A stretch of DNA of 64,000 nucleotides from VYFG01 sp022827325 (GCA_022827325.1 JAJDTE010000018.1:1-64000); one strand, 5' to 3'; positions 25,076 to 33,676 are shown, counted from the first letter of the stretch. Numbers and translations are program-made. Notes: a model not told the origin generated them from the sequence alone.

Positions 25076-27154
25076 TCAGTCGGGCAGCCGGAATCCTGCA
25101 ACGGCCCTGTTGAGTTTCTCCAGTGTCCCGCGGATGTTCCCGAGGACGGCGGCAACCTGCGACGCACCGAGCCCTGACTGCCGGGCAGCCCGGCGCAGAT
25201 CATCCATGTCCCGGGAGACCCGGTTCGCGACACCGGACTCCTCGGTAGCCTCCGTCGCCAGGGACTCGATGGCAGCGAGCAGTTCCTGGCCGACCCGCTC
25301 GATTTCCTCAAGAGCCCGGCCCGCCTCGTCCACAACACTTGCACCGGCAGTCACCTCGCCCGTCGTGGATTCCATGGACAGGATCGCCTCCCTGGCATCC
25401 TGCTGGATGGTTTTCACGATGTCGGTGATGCCGTCCTGGGCCCTGGCGGAACGTTCCGCCAGGCGTTGCGCCTCGTCCGCGATCACGGCGAACCCCTTTC
25501 CCGCGTCGCCAGCCATGGACGCCTGTATGGAGGCGTTCAGGGACAGTACGCTGGTCTGCTCGGTCACGTCCCTGATCAGGCTGACGATCTCATTGATCCG
25601 CCGGGAACTCTCCTGAAGCCGGCCCAGCCTTGCTGCCGTATCCCGGACCCGGCTGCCGATGGCGTTCATCCCCTCGACGGTGTCGCGGATCGCCCCGGCG
25701 CCGTCCTTGGCGGTCTGCCCCGCCTCCCTCGCGCGTTTCGACGAGTGGAGTGCCGACTGGCCCAGGCGATTGATGGTTTCACTCATCCGCTCGATTTCCC
25801 GCGCGGCATCCGCGATGCCTTTGGCCTGGGCATCGCTGTTGGCCAGCAGCTCTTCAATGTGCCGGCCCGACTGTCCTGCCTCGGCAGTCAACTCGTCGGA
25901 TGCGGACCTGATTTCGCTGACCCGCGTGCGTATTTCTCCAATGGCGAAGTTCATGGAATCCGCAATCACGTCCGTCGCCTCATCGGCCATTTCCGCTTCC
26001 ACGGCCAGGTTTCCATGGGCGAGGCTGTCCATGTCCTCCAGGAGGCCCGTTACGGCGTCCCGGGAGCGCTTCTTCCGGAATGCATCGGCCCGCTCCCGGC
26101 GTCGCCCATGACGGACCACGGACCAGATCAGCCCGATCAGGCCGAGCGAGCCCGCGGCAGCAAGCATCAACGGCAGGTCCCGGACCCATGCCGGGCGTTC
26201 CGGGCCTGCATCCAGTTCCCGGATGATTTGTGCAACATGTTTTTGCATGGATGCTGACAGGTCCTCGATCCTGGCAGCTGCATCCAGCATGGTAATGTAG
26301 TCGTCGGCATTGCCCGCAATGCCCGCCACACTGGAAACAAGCTGCTGGTACAGGGTGTCCATGCCCGCCATTTCCCCGGCCACTGCCACGCCGCCCATGC
26401 CGCGGATGGCATCGCTGATCTCCCCGAAACGCTGCACGTCGTCCTGCATCTTTCCTGCCGCCCGGCGCCAACCCACCCCGCCGGCGGCAAATTCATCGGC
26501 GCCGGCGCCGACCTGTTGCACCAGAAGACGCTGACGGTGGCCAAGCCCGATCAGTTCCAGCGAGGCCTCGTTTTCGATCAGCCTGTCCACAATGCCGTCC
26601 GCCCGCGCCGCCAGTTCCGGAACCAGGCTGCCGACCGCATCCACCTGGGTCAGGGTACTGCCAATCACTCCATGGCCGGATATCAGCAGTGCCACCAGGG
26701 GATCGAGCCTGCTCCATTCGCCGGTGACGGCCCTGAGGCCGTCAGTGGCCCGGTTGCCGTATCCCTCCAGCACCCTGGGGTCCAGGGACGAGATTTTCCG
26801 ACCCAGATGCGCCCGCAGGCCCGTCAGACGGTCGAACGCACTGTCGGTTCCCTTCACTGCAAGCAGGGACTGGTAGGCAATTTCCCTGACATCGGATTCC
26901 ACTCCGAGAGCGGCAATCCGCAACCCGGCGGTCCGCTGTCTTTCCTGGATTTCGATCACCACGCCCGCCAGGAGGATGGACAGGGTGGCGGCCAGAATCA
27001 AAATCCAGAACATCGCCGCCCAGTTCGGTCCGACGACGGGCGCCTCCTCCCGGATGGCGGAACCACCCGGACCGGAATCGGAACCTGTACCTCCCGGGCC
27101 CCCGAGAACCGGCTCGACGAGTTCCCTTGCCGGCTTTTCTTTGGCTGTGTTCAA
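25076..27154 (-). CDS. pilJ: PilJ-type methyl-accepting chemotaxis protein
   Basis: This is the inner-membrane receptor of the twitching chemosensory system. A transmembrane helix at about residues 45-68 (MFWILILAATLSILLAGVVI) leads into a periplasmic region of about 260 residues with two helical PilJ-type modules. A second helix follows at about 325-345 (LMLAAAGSLGLIGLIWSVV), then HAMP-like and signalling domains with the conserved hairpin tip near SVLSLNASIQASMAGDAGKGFAVIADE. The TTG at 27154 overlaps the pilI stop (TTGA) and is preferred. Another in-frame TTG at 27202 would overlap pilI by 52 nt. No methyltransferase (pilK) or methylesterase (chpB) gene accompanies it. Confidence 0.88.
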   Translation of the reverse strand: MNTAKEKPARELVEPVLGGPGGTGSDSGPGGSAIREEAPVVGPNWAAMFWILILAATLSILLAGVVIEIQERQRTAGLRIAALGVESDVREIAYQSLLAVKGTDSAFDRLTGLRAHLGRKISSLDPRVLEGYGNRATDGLRAVTGEWSRLDPLVALLISGHGVIGSTLTQVDAVGSLVPELAARADGIVDRLIENEASLELIGLGHRQRLLVQQVGAGADEFAAGGVGWRRAAGKMQDDVQRFGEISDAIRGMGGVAVAGEMAGMDTLYQQLVSSVAGIAGNADDYITMLDAAARIEDLSASMQKHVAQIIRELDAGPERPAWVRDLPLMLAAAGSLGLIGLIWSVVRHGRRRERADAFRKKRSRDAVTGLLEDMDSLAHGNLAVEAEMADEATDVIADSMNFAIGEIRTRVSEIRSASDELTAEAGQSGRHIEELLANSDAQAKGIADAAREIERMSETINRLGQSALHSSKRAREAGQTAKDGAGAIRDTVEGMNAIGSRVRDTAARLGRLQESSRRINEIVSLIRDVTEQTSVLSLNASIQASMAGDAGKGFAVIADEAQRLAERSARAQDGITDIVKTIQQDAREAILSMESTTGEVTAGASVVDEAGRALEEIERVGQELLAAIESLATEATEESGVANRVSRDMDDLRRAARQSGLGASQVAAVLGNIRGTLEKLNRAVAGFRLPD

Positions 27155-27705
27155 TTCCCTGCCGCCCGGCGCGCGATCGAGATGAATTCCGGCATGCGGC
27201 AAAGTCTGTCAACATCCAGCACCACCCATGTCTGCTTCCTTTCCACCAGGACCGAACTGACCAGCGAAGAAAGCGGCGGGGGAATCCCGGCATCCTCCGT
27301 CTGCTCAAGCCCCTCGGGGAAGGTCCGGAGATTAACCCACCGTTCCAGCAACAGGACGCTCTTCAGGTTCTCGTCCGGCAGCCTGAACAGGATCGCCGTG
27401 CGCAGGGATGGAACAGCGCCAAACCCCAGGAAATCGGAAAAATCGACCACGGTATGGATTTCCCCCCGGATATTCGTCATCCCCCTGACCCAGTGCGCCG
27501 CCCACGGCACGGGCTGTATCTCCTGCTCGGCGAGCACCTCGAACCCATCCGAGAACGGAAACACGAGGTTCCAGTCACCCACGCGCAGGCTGTATCCACG
27601 CCAACTGCGATCCGCCACCACGCTGCTTTCGAGCGCCGCTGCGCCCAGAGACTGCGCTTCCAGCATCTGCAGCTGTTCCAGGGGAGTGGGGTTGCCGTCG
27701 ATCAC
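27151..27705 (-). CDS. pilI: PilI, CheW-like adaptor
   Basis: The 184-residue CheW-domain protein couples PilJ to ChpA. CheW features are the strands WRGYSLRVGDWNLVFPF, then VPWAAHWVRGMTNIRGEIHTVVDFSDFLG (the conserved GxxNxRG motif) and ILFRLPDENLKSVLLL. I use the GTG at 27705, giving VIDGNPTPLEQLQ, which matches where PilI proteins usually begin. The start overlaps the stop of a 22-codon ORF (GTGA). An alternative TTG at 27789 has a better-spaced AGGA but adds 28 residues unlike the family and runs into the pilH relic. The 4-nt overlap with pilJ supports coupled translation. Confidence 0.83.
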   Translation of the reverse strand: MIDGNPTPLEQLQMLEAQSLGAAALESSVVADRSWRGYSLRVGDWNLVFPFSDGFEVLAEQEIQPVPWAAHWVRGMTNIRGEIHTVVDFSDFLGFGAVPSLRTAILFRLPDENLKSVLLLERWVNLRTFPEGLEQTEDAGIPPPLSSLVSSVLVERKQTWVVLDVDRLCRMPEFISIARRAAGN

Positions 27706-27766
27706 GTCTCTTCGATCTTTCGGGGGAATCGGTATTTTCCGTCGAGACGGTATCCAGGTTCGAGAA

Positions 27767-28071
27767 TCATGCAGACTCCCGGGATTCAATCGGTTCCTGG
27801 TTGTCGGACGGCTTGGCTATATACCCCGCTGTATCCCGCCCGAGACCCCGCATCCTGCAGGAAACCATGTTCTTGGATGGCACGATGATCATGGGAATAC
27901 ACGTTGTATCCGGGTCATTGTACCGCATGCGCGCGGCCGGGAATCCATTGGCGCCGGGCATGATCAGGTTCATCCGCACGGCGGGCGGACGCTCCCTGGG
28001 TGCCACGGCCGTCGCGTCCCGCGCAGCGCCAGCGGACAATGCCAGCCCCCGATCAGAACGGTGCGGGTCAG
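27767..28071 (-). pseudogene. pilH: Decayed pilH (twitching response regulator)
   Basis: Between pilG and pilI, where pilH normally lies, the minus strand encodes a recognisable but broken receiver domain. MNLIMPGANGFPAARM matches the PilH core MDxVMPGxNGFQATR with the phospho-acceptor Asp replaced by Asn. NDPDTTCIPMIIVPSKN and RMRGLGRDTAGYIAKPSDN follow in family order. A short N-terminal relic TRTVLI (about 28068-28051) lies in another frame. The intervening beta1-alpha2 region with the acidic pocket (DDS) is missing or scrambled. It cannot be a working regulator. A recombinase fragment immediately upstream (28120-28302) suggests damage by a mobile element. Confidence 0.8.
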
Positions 28072-28119
28072 GTGCCGCCGATGGGGTAAACGTCGGCTTG
28101 TATCCACCGGTCCGCATCC

Positions 28120-28302
28120 TCATAGTGCAGATATCTCATCACCGTGGATGATCCGCAGAGCCTGTGACCTACAGGCGAGCACCTCGTCATCTAATCGTAG
28201 ACTGTCGAGCTGTTCCGTGAACCATTCCTCCAGTATCTCCTCACGGGTGTATGTCTCCGGGCGTTTTCCCTTGGCACTGCCGCAGTGGTTCCAGATAATC
28301 CA
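28120..28302 (-). pseudogene. Fragment of a large serine recombinase (C-terminal region)
   Basis: Sixty codons are open from just after a TAA to a TGA. The translation WNHCGSAKGKRP, then ETYTREEILEEWFTEQLDSL, then RLDDEVLACRSQAL matches the region after the zinc ribbon in site-specific serine recombinases (pattern C-x-G-x-x-G-K-C-P-E-x-Y-x-R-E-E). The second zinc-ribbon cysteine is Arg here. No catalytic domain is present nearby. It is therefore a remnant of a transposon, phage or integrative element lodged between pilG and the decayed pilH. Confidence 0.7.
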
Positions 28303-28378
28303 TTAAGTATTCCTTGAGTTTGTCCGATCTGGTGACGATAATATAGGTAGCTCATCTGCCATGTGTAGAAGGAGCAAC

Positions 28379-28402
28379 GAAGCCGTCCTTCGGGGCGGCT
28401 TC
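28379..28402. terminator. Stable hairpin with TTCG loop downstream of pilG
   Basis: GAAGCCGTCC and GGGCGGCTTC form a 10-bp stem (one G-T wobble) around TTCG. It lies 38 nt past the pilG stop. The UUCG loop is on the plus-strand transcript, while pilG is on minus, and no long T run follows on either side. It could be a weak terminator for pilG or part of the inserted element. Confidence 0.4.
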
Positions 28403-28440
28403 AGCCTTTCTGGGCATTGACCCTTTTCCTGCAATATTCC

Positions 28441-28830
28441 TCATATTCCTTCTGTAATCTGCGCTGCCTGAACGGCGTATTGTTCCACCGCATCCAGAAG
28501 TTCGGTCTCGCCGACCGGTTTACTGATATGACCCTCGGCGCCAACGATCTTGCCGCGGGCGCGGTCAAACGGACCGCTCTTGCTGGATACCATGACGACC
28601 GGTATCCCGCCGTGATGCCTGCTGTTCTTCACCAGCGAGCAGGTCTGGTAGCCGTCGATCCTGGGCATCAGAATGTCGACAAACAGGAGGTCGGGTTGAA
28701 AATCCGCTATTTTCGCGATCGCCTCGAACCCGTCCATTGCCGTGGCCACCTCATGCCCCGCTCCCTCGAGCACCCCGCTTGCCTGGCGCAGGATGGTCTG
28801 GCTGTCATCCACCACCAGGATTCTCTTCAT
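28441..28830 (-). CDS. pilG: PilG, twitching response regulator
   Basis: The 129-residue single-domain CheY-like receiver has the acidic pocket in LVVDDSQTI, the phospho-acceptor Asp in LLFVDILMPRIDGYQTC (about residue 52) and the lysine in HISKPVGE. PilG-specific features are DGYQTCSLVKN and the segment GPFDRARGKIVGAEG. It stimulates pilus extension after phosphorylation by ChpA in characterised species. It is the first gene of the operon. Its usual partner pilH is broken. The gene is divergent from tonB, with 209 bp between them. Confidence 0.93.
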   Translation of the reverse strand: MKRILVVDDSQTILRQASGVLEGAGHEVATAMDGFEAIAKIADFQPDLLFVDILMPRIDGYQTCSLVKNSRHHGGIPVVMVSSKSGPFDRARGKIVGAEGHISKPVGETELLDAVEQYAVQAAQITEGI

Positions 28831-28966
28831 GCAGGCATTCTCCCTGGTCCGGACCGGGGCAGCGTCACGCCGGACAAACCGGTCCCGGGGCGATCAGCGG
28901 GGCGCCAGATCCCGTTCCCATGCTGCATTGCGCGACTTCCCTACCTGTCAACAGACCATCTCCGTT

Positions 28967-28993
28967 TTGTATGATAAATTAATAGGTTATAAT
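28967..28993 (+). promoter_or_regulatory. Promoter-like sequence upstream of tonB
   Basis: A perfect -10 box TATAAT is at 28988-28993 in an AT-rich stretch. A weak -35 candidate, TTGTAT, lies 15 bp upstream at 28967-28972. It is placed about 47 bp before the tonB GTG. A tiny ORF (29011-29043, MNRFDHPFDA) follows and its stop overlaps the tonB start. Confidence 0.5.
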
Positions 28994-29039
28994 AACTTAC
29001 ATCATCGAAAATGAACAGGTTCGACCACCCATTCGACGC

Positions 29040-29867
29040 GTGACCAGGGATACCAGCCCATTGCCGTCCGGCCGGCGCAGGCAGTACCGGTCCCGGGGGC
29101 GTTTCGGCTGGGTTCTGCTGGTCTCGCTGCTGGTGCACAGCATCCTTGTTCTCGGCATTTCATTCGTCATGCCCTCCCAGGCGGGAAACCGGAGCTTCGC
29201 GCCTTCCATGAAAATCATGCTGGTCTCCACACCCACCGAGACCGCGCCGGATGATACCAACACGCTGGCCCAGAGCAACAGCCTGGGTGCGGACGACGGG
29301 GCGGAGCCCCTGCGGCTGTCCATGGATGCGGGCGCCAGGCTGGTGGAACAGCTCGAACGGGAACAGCTGCTGCTCGAGCAGCAGGTCAATGCCTGGCTCT
29401 CGTCCGAGCCCAGGGCCGACGCCGCCGACATCCCGGTCATGGATCAAGCTGACCGGGACGCCCTGATGAAGCGCATCGATACCGCCTTCCTCAACGCCCA
29501 GGCGAATCCCAGGGAGCGGTTCGTGCACGCCAACTCAAGAGTCTCGGATCTGGCGCCCTACCTGGAGAACTGGCGGATGGTCGTGGAACGCGTGGGCAAC
29601 CTGAACTATCCGGATGCCGCCAGGAAGCAGCAACTGGAAGGCGAACTCGTGCTGGACGTGGCGGTGCGCGCCGATGGTTCCGTTGCCGACATCAAGATTC
29701 TCAGATCCTCCGGCCAGAAAATTCTCGACGACGGTGCCGTACGCATAGTCCGGATGGCCGCGCCTTTCGATGAAATTCCGGAAAGCCTGCGCCGGGACTA
29801 TGATATCCTGCACATTATCCGGACCTGGAGATTCAGTCACAACACGCTTGCAGATGTCACCCGTTGA
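29040..29867 (+). CDS. tonB: TonB family energy transducer (TonB3-like)
   Basis: The 275-residue protein has a basic N-terminus, one transmembrane anchor at about residues 21-42 (FGWVLLVSLLVHSILVLGISF, with the SxxxH motif) and a glutamine-rich coiled helix (EQLEREQLLLEQQVN). A C-terminal TonB domain carries YPDAARKQQLEGELVLDVAVRADG, then VADIKILRSSGQKILDDGAVRIVRMAAPF. The proline-rich span usual in classical TonB is lacking. In Pseudomonas the homologue at this locus (TonB3) is needed for twitching motility. The start is GTG without a clear ribosome-binding site, overlapping a small upstream ORF. Confidence 0.85.
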   Translation: MTRDTSPLPSGRRRQYRSRGRFGWVLLVSLLVHSILVLGISFVMPSQAGNRSFAPSMKIMLVSTPTETAPDDTNTLAQSNSLGADDGAEPLRLSMDAGARLVEQLEREQLLLEQQVNAWLSSEPRADAADIPVMDQADRDALMKRIDTAFLNAQANPRERFVHANSRVSDLAPYLENWRMVVERVGNLNYPDAARKQQLEGELVLDVAVRADGSVADIKILRSSGQKILDDGAVRIVRMAAPFDEIPESLRRDYDILHIIRTWRFSHNTLADVTR

Positions 29868-29897
29868 CTGGCCGGTCCACCGGACCTGCGGATCATC

Positions 29898-30464
29898 ATG
29901 ACAGACGGTTACCTTACCAATCATTTCCTGGTCTCCATGCCGCAGTTCATGGATGACAATTTCGCCCGTACCGTGACGTTGATCTGCCAGCACGATGCCG
30001 ACGGGGCCCTGGGAATCGTGGTCAACCGGCTCAGCGCGCATACCCTCGGCGAGATCTACCAGCAACTGAACATCCGGGTGGCGGATCGTCACAGTGCGGC
30101 CCAGCCGGTGTTCGAGGGCGGTCCCGTGCATCGCGAATTCGGGCTGGTCGTGCACAGCCTGGAACCCGACCGGCACTGGGAGTCCACCCTCCGGATCAGT
30201 GACGGCCTCGCGCTTACCAGTTCCCGGGACATCCTGGTGGACATGGCACGGGGCGCCGGTCCCCGGGAGTCCCTGATGAGCCTCGGTTACGCCGGCTGGG
30301 GTCCGGGGCAGCTCGAGCAGGAAATCCTGCAGAACGCCTGGTTCAGCACGCCGGTGGAACGGCGGATACTGTTCGACACCCGGGTGGAAGACAAGTGGAA
30401 TCATGCCGCCTCGATCATCGGCATGGACCTGAACAAGCTGACCGGCCAGGTGGGCCACGCGTGA
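29898..30464 (+). CDS. yqgE: YqgE/AlgH family protein
   Basis: The 188-residue protein starts MTDGYLTNHFLVSMPQFMDDNFARTV and contains the family core QHDADGALGIVVNRLS, VFEGGPVHREFGLVVHS and GYAGWGPGQLEQEI. Length is normal (about 185). Its biochemical role is not established. AlgH was linked to alginate regulation in Pseudomonas. The stop overlaps the ruvX start (GTGA), the conserved arrangement in gammaproteobacteria. Confidence 0.92.
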   Translation: MTDGYLTNHFLVSMPQFMDDNFARTVTLICQHDADGALGIVVNRLSAHTLGEIYQQLNIRVADRHSAAQPVFEGGPVHREFGLVVHSLEPDRHWESTLRISDGLALTSSRDILVDMARGAGPRESLMSLGYAGWGPGQLEQEILQNAWFSTPVERRILFDTRVEDKWNHAASIIGMDLNKLTGQVGHA

Positions 30465-30907
30465 AGGGTCGGGTTCTCGGCTTCGACTTCGGTCACAAAC
30501 GGATCGGAACCGCCAGTGGCAATCGCACCACCGGCACCACCGCGCCGCTTGAAACCGTCGCGGCCACGAGCCAGGGCCCGGACTGGCCACGGCTGGTGGA
30601 CCTGGTGCACACATGGCGGGCGGATGAACTGGTGGTCGGGCTGCCCCTGCACATGGACGGCAGCGAGAGCCATCTCAGCCGTGAGGCCAGGCGTTTCGGG
30701 GACGAACTCGCCAACCGCACCGGCCTGCCCGTGGCCCTGGTGGACGAACGGTTGAGCTCCAGCGAGGCCGACCATGTCCTCACGCTCGGATCGACCCCCG
30801 GAAAGTCCCGTCAGCGACGGCGTCTGGCCCACAGGGACAGCATCGCGGCGGAGTTGATTGTCAGGACCTATCTGGCGGACAATCCGGCCCCGACATGCAA
30901 CCGATAG
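30461..30907 (+). CDS. ruvX: RuvX (YqgF) Holliday-junction resolvase-like / pre-16S rRNA nuclease
   Basis: The 148-residue RNase H-fold protein has the first catalytic aspartate in VLGFDFGHKRIG (about residue 7), the glutamate-bearing strand ELVVGLPLHMDGSE, and the third acidic site in VDERLSSSEAD with the following HRDSIAAELIVRTYL helix. In E. coli the family completes 16S rRNA 5' processing. GTG at 30461 overlaps the yqgE stop by 4 nt. The C-terminus overlaps pyrR by 13 nt. Confidence 0.92.
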   Translation: MKGRVLGFDFGHKRIGTASGNRTTGTTAPLETVAATSQGPDWPRLVDLVHTWRADELVVGLPLHMDGSESHLSREARRFGDELANRTGLPVALVDERLSSSEADHVLTLGSTPGKSRQRRRLAHRDSIAAELIVRTYLADNPAPTCNR

Positions 30908-31395
30908 CGCTGGAGCCGATTCTCGCCCGCATGGACCAGGAAATCCGGGACCTGGCCATGAACGATCCGCTGATGATCGGTATCCATACCGGGGGGGCAT
31001 GGATCGCGGAACGCCTGCACCGCTCTCTCGCCATCGACTCGCCCCTGTGCAGCCTAGACATTTCCTTCTACCGCGATGATTTCAGCCGGGTGGGACTGAA
31101 TCCCAGGGTCCGGTCCTCCTCCCTGCCGGCCGACGTGGAGGGCCGGGAGGTGATCCTGGTCGACGACGTGCTCTATACCGGCCGCACCATCCGCGCCGCC
31201 CTCAATGAAATCTTCTCCTGGGGACGGCCATCCCTGGTACGGCTGGCTGTCGCGCTGGACCGTCCCGCACGGGAATTGCCGGTACAGGCGGACGTGGTTG
31301 GACGAAAGATCGAGCTTGACGCCGACAAGCAGGCCAAGATCACGCGGGACGGCAGCGGTGTCCTGAATTTTGAGATCGTGACCAGGGTCCCATGA
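30895..31395 (+). CDS. pyrR: PyrR bifunctional pyrimidine regulator / uracil phosphoribosyltransferase
   Basis: The 166-residue PRTase-fold protein has the PRPP-binding loop VILVDDVLYTGRTIRAAL (about residues 83-100) and the SLDISFYRDDFSRVGLNP segment typical of PyrR. In Gram-positive bacteria PyrR binds mRNA to cause attenuation. In Pseudomonas it sits in this same gene order and affects pyr expression. The last codons overlap the pyrB start by 4 nt. Confidence 0.92.
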   Translation: MQPIALEPILARMDQEIRDLAMNDPLMIGIHTGGAWIAERLHRSLAIDSPLCSLDISFYRDDFSRVGLNPRVRSSSLPADVEGREVILVDDVLYTGRTIRAALNEIFSWGRPSLVRLAVALDRPARELPVQADVVGRKIELDADKQAKITRDGSGVLNFEIVTRVP

Positions 31396-32396
31396 GCGAC
31401 AGCCGTCCGATTCCCTCCGACAGCGCGATACAGTTCGATTCGCATGGCAGGCTGCGTCATTTCCTGACCATTCACGGCATGCCCCGGGAAACCCTGCTGG
31501 GCATTCTCGACACCGCCGAGTCTTTCATCAGCTTCGGCCAGCGGGAAATCCGCAAGGTCCCGCTGCTCAGGGGAAAGACGCTGGTCAACCTGTTTTTCGA
31601 GCCCAGCACCCGGACCCGCACCACCTTTGAGATCGCGGCCAAGCGATTGTCCGCGGATGTCATCAACCTGAGCGCAACCAGGATGTCCACCTCGAAGGGG
31701 GAAACCATCCTGGACACGGTGCGCACCCTGGAAGCCATGCATACCGACATGTTCGTGGTGCGGGATTCGGCCAGCGGTTCGTCCCACCTGATCGCCAGCC
31801 ACCTGCCGCCCCACGTCCGGGTGATCAATGCCGGTGACGGCCGCCATGCCCACCCCACCCAGGCCATGCTGGACATGTTCACCATCCGCCGGGAGAAAGG
31901 CGGGTTCGAGGGACTCCGTGTCGCCATCATCGGCGACATTCTCCACTCCCGGGTGGCGCGGTCCCAGATTCACGCCCTCGGCACCCTCGGGGTGGACGAG
32001 ATCCGGGTGATCGGCCCCCGCACCCTGATCCCGACGGAAATCGAGGCCATGGGGGTCCGGGCTTTCTCCGACATGCGGGCAGGGCTCAGGGACGTGGATG
32101 TCATCATGATGCTGCGTCTCCAGCGGGAACGGATGGAAGGACAGCTGGTCCCCAGCGAACAGGAATACTTCAGCCGTTACGGCCTCACCGAGGACAAGCT
32201 CAATCTTGCCAGTCCCGATGCCATCGTCATGCACCCGGGCCCCATCAACCGGGGACTGGAGATCTCCTCCAGCGTCGCGGACGGGGAAAAGTCGGTGATA
32301 CTCTCCCAGGTCACGAACGGCATCGCCGTCCGGATGTCCATCATGGCCACGCTGATGGGGGGGACGGACCGGGAGAACGGACCGGTGACGCCATGA
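31392..32396 (+). CDS. pyrB: Aspartate carbamoyltransferase catalytic chain
   Basis: The 334-residue enzyme condenses carbamoyl phosphate with aspartate in pyrimidine synthesis. The carbamoyl-phosphate motif FEPSTRTRTTFE (about residue 70) is intact. Aspartate-site elements are HPTQAMLDMFTIRREKGG and MMLRLQRERM, and HPGPINRGLEI lies near the C-terminus. The extended N-terminus of about 20 residues is typical of the class of ATCase that forms a complex with an inactive dihydroorotase (PyrC'), which is encoded just downstream with a 4-nt overlap. Confidence 0.95.
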   Translation: MSDSRPIPSDSAIQFDSHGRLRHFLTIHGMPRETLLGILDTAESFISFGQREIRKVPLLRGKTLVNLFFEPSTRTRTTFEIAAKRLSADVINLSATRMSTSKGETILDTVRTLEAMHTDMFVVRDSASGSSHLIASHLPPHVRVINAGDGRHAHPTQAMLDMFTIRREKGGFEGLRVAIIGDILHSRVARSQIHALGTLGVDEIRVIGPRTLIPTEIEAMGVRAFSDMRAGLRDVDVIMMLRLQRERMEGQLVPSEQEYFSRYGLTEDKLNLASPDAIVMHPGPINRGLEISSSVADGEKSVILSQVTNGIAVRMSIMATLMGGTDRENGPVTP

Positions 32397-33676
32397 AGAT
32401 TCTGATCACCGGCGGTCATGTCGTGGACCCGGCCAACGAGGTGGACCGGGAGGCGGATGTTGGCATCGCCGATGGCCGCATCCGGTTTGTCGGAGACGCT
32501 GAACCGGGATTCAGCCCCGACCGGACCATCAACGCCTCCGGGCGCTGGGTGCTGCCCGGACTGGTGGACCTGTGCGCCCGCCTCCGGGAACCCGGCGAGG
32601 AACAGAAGGCCACCATCGCCAGCGAAACCGCCGCTGCCGCCGCCGGCGGGATCACCGGCCTGGTCTGTCCTCCGGACACCTGGCCTGTCGTCGACACGCC
32701 TGCCATGGCCAACATGATCCGTGACCGGGCCGAGTCCGGCGGCTTCAGCAGGGTCCATCCCCTGGGGGCCCTGACGGTGGGGCTGGCCGGAGAGCGGCTC
32801 ACGGACATGGCCATGCTCGCGGATGCGGGATGCGTCGGGGTCAGCAATGGCCTGAGAGCGGTGGAGAATACGCTGATCATGCGCCGTGCGATGCAGTATG
32901 CCTCCACATTCGACATTCCCGTGTTCCTGAGCCCGCAGGACCCCTGGCTCATGGGCAACGGGGTGGTTCACGAGGGCGAGATCAGCACCCGGCTCGGATT
33001 GCCCGCCATACCGGAAGCCGCGGAAACCGTGGGGGTAGCCCGTGACCTCGCCTTGATCGAGACCAGCGGGGCCAGGTCGCACATCAGTCTGCTGTCCTGT
33101 GCGCGCTCCGTCGGCATGGTCCGGGAGGCCAGGGAGTCCGGCCTGCCGGTGAGCGTCAGCGTGGCGATTCACCAGTTGCTTCTGACCGAGCGGAACATCG
33201 GTGCGTTCGACACCCGGTACAAGGTCATACCGCCGCTGCGCACCGAAACGGACAGGGATGCGCTGGTCGAGGGTGTCCTGGACGGCACCATCGACGTGAT
33301 CTGCTCGGATCATCAACCCCACGGCGCGGACGCCAAGCTGGCCCCGTTCGGCGAGGCGGCCACGGGTATTGCCGGCCTGGAAAGCCTGCTGCCCCTGACA
33401 CTGTCTCTGGTGCGGTCCGGCGTACTGCCCCGCAGCAGGGCCGTCGCCGCCCTGACCGCCAGTCCCGCCCGGGTGATCGGAATCGACGCCGGGCACCTGA
33501 CCCCCGGCGGCCGGGCGGACATCTGTGTCGTCGACCCTGAGCACCGTTGGCGGTTCATGCCGGAGACCATGAAAAGCCGCGGCCGGAATTCCCCGTTCAT
33601 CGGGGAGGAACTCACGGGTCGGGTGGAGATGACCCTCGCCTCGGGAAGGCCGACATTCGAACTGGAAACGCCCTGA
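32393..33676 (+). CDS. pyrC': Dihydroorotase-like protein, non-catalytic type (PyrC'/PyrX)
   Basis: The 427-residue amidohydrolase-fold protein follows pyrB. In active dihydroorotases the first metal motif is DLHVHLREPG; here it is DLCARLREPG, so both histidines (positions 61 and 63) are lost. The later ligands are also changed: SPQDPWL replaces HCEDPxL, and SLLSCARS lacks the second histidine of HICHVST. The aspartate in ICSDHQPH remains. This pattern defines the structural, non-enzymatic partner of class A ATCase known from Pseudomonas. A separate active pyrC is expected elsewhere in the genome. Confidence 0.9.
   Translation: MKILITGGHVVDPANEVDREADVGIADGRIRFVGDAEPGFSPDRTINASGRWVLPGLVDLCARLREPGEEQKATIASETAAAAAGGITGLVCPPDTWPVVDTPAMANMIRDRAESGGFSRVHPLGALTVGLAGERLTDMAMLADAGCVGVSNGLRAVENTLIMRRAMQYASTFDIPVFLSPQDPWLMGNGVVHEGEISTRLGLPAIPEAAETVGVARDLALIETSGARSHISLLSCARSVGMVREARESGLPVSVSVAIHQLLLTERNIGAFDTRYKVIPPLRTETDRDALVEGVLDGTIDVICSDHQPHGADAKLAPFGEAATGIAGLESLLPLTLSLVRSGVLPRSRAVAALTASPARVIGIDAGHLTPGGRADICVVDPEHRWRFMPETMKSRGRNSPFIGEELTGRVEMTLASGRPTFELETP

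Noticed and set aside
32393..33676. Active dihydroorotase
   Set aside because: Both histidines of the HxH motif and other metal ligands are replaced, so it is the structural PyrC' type.
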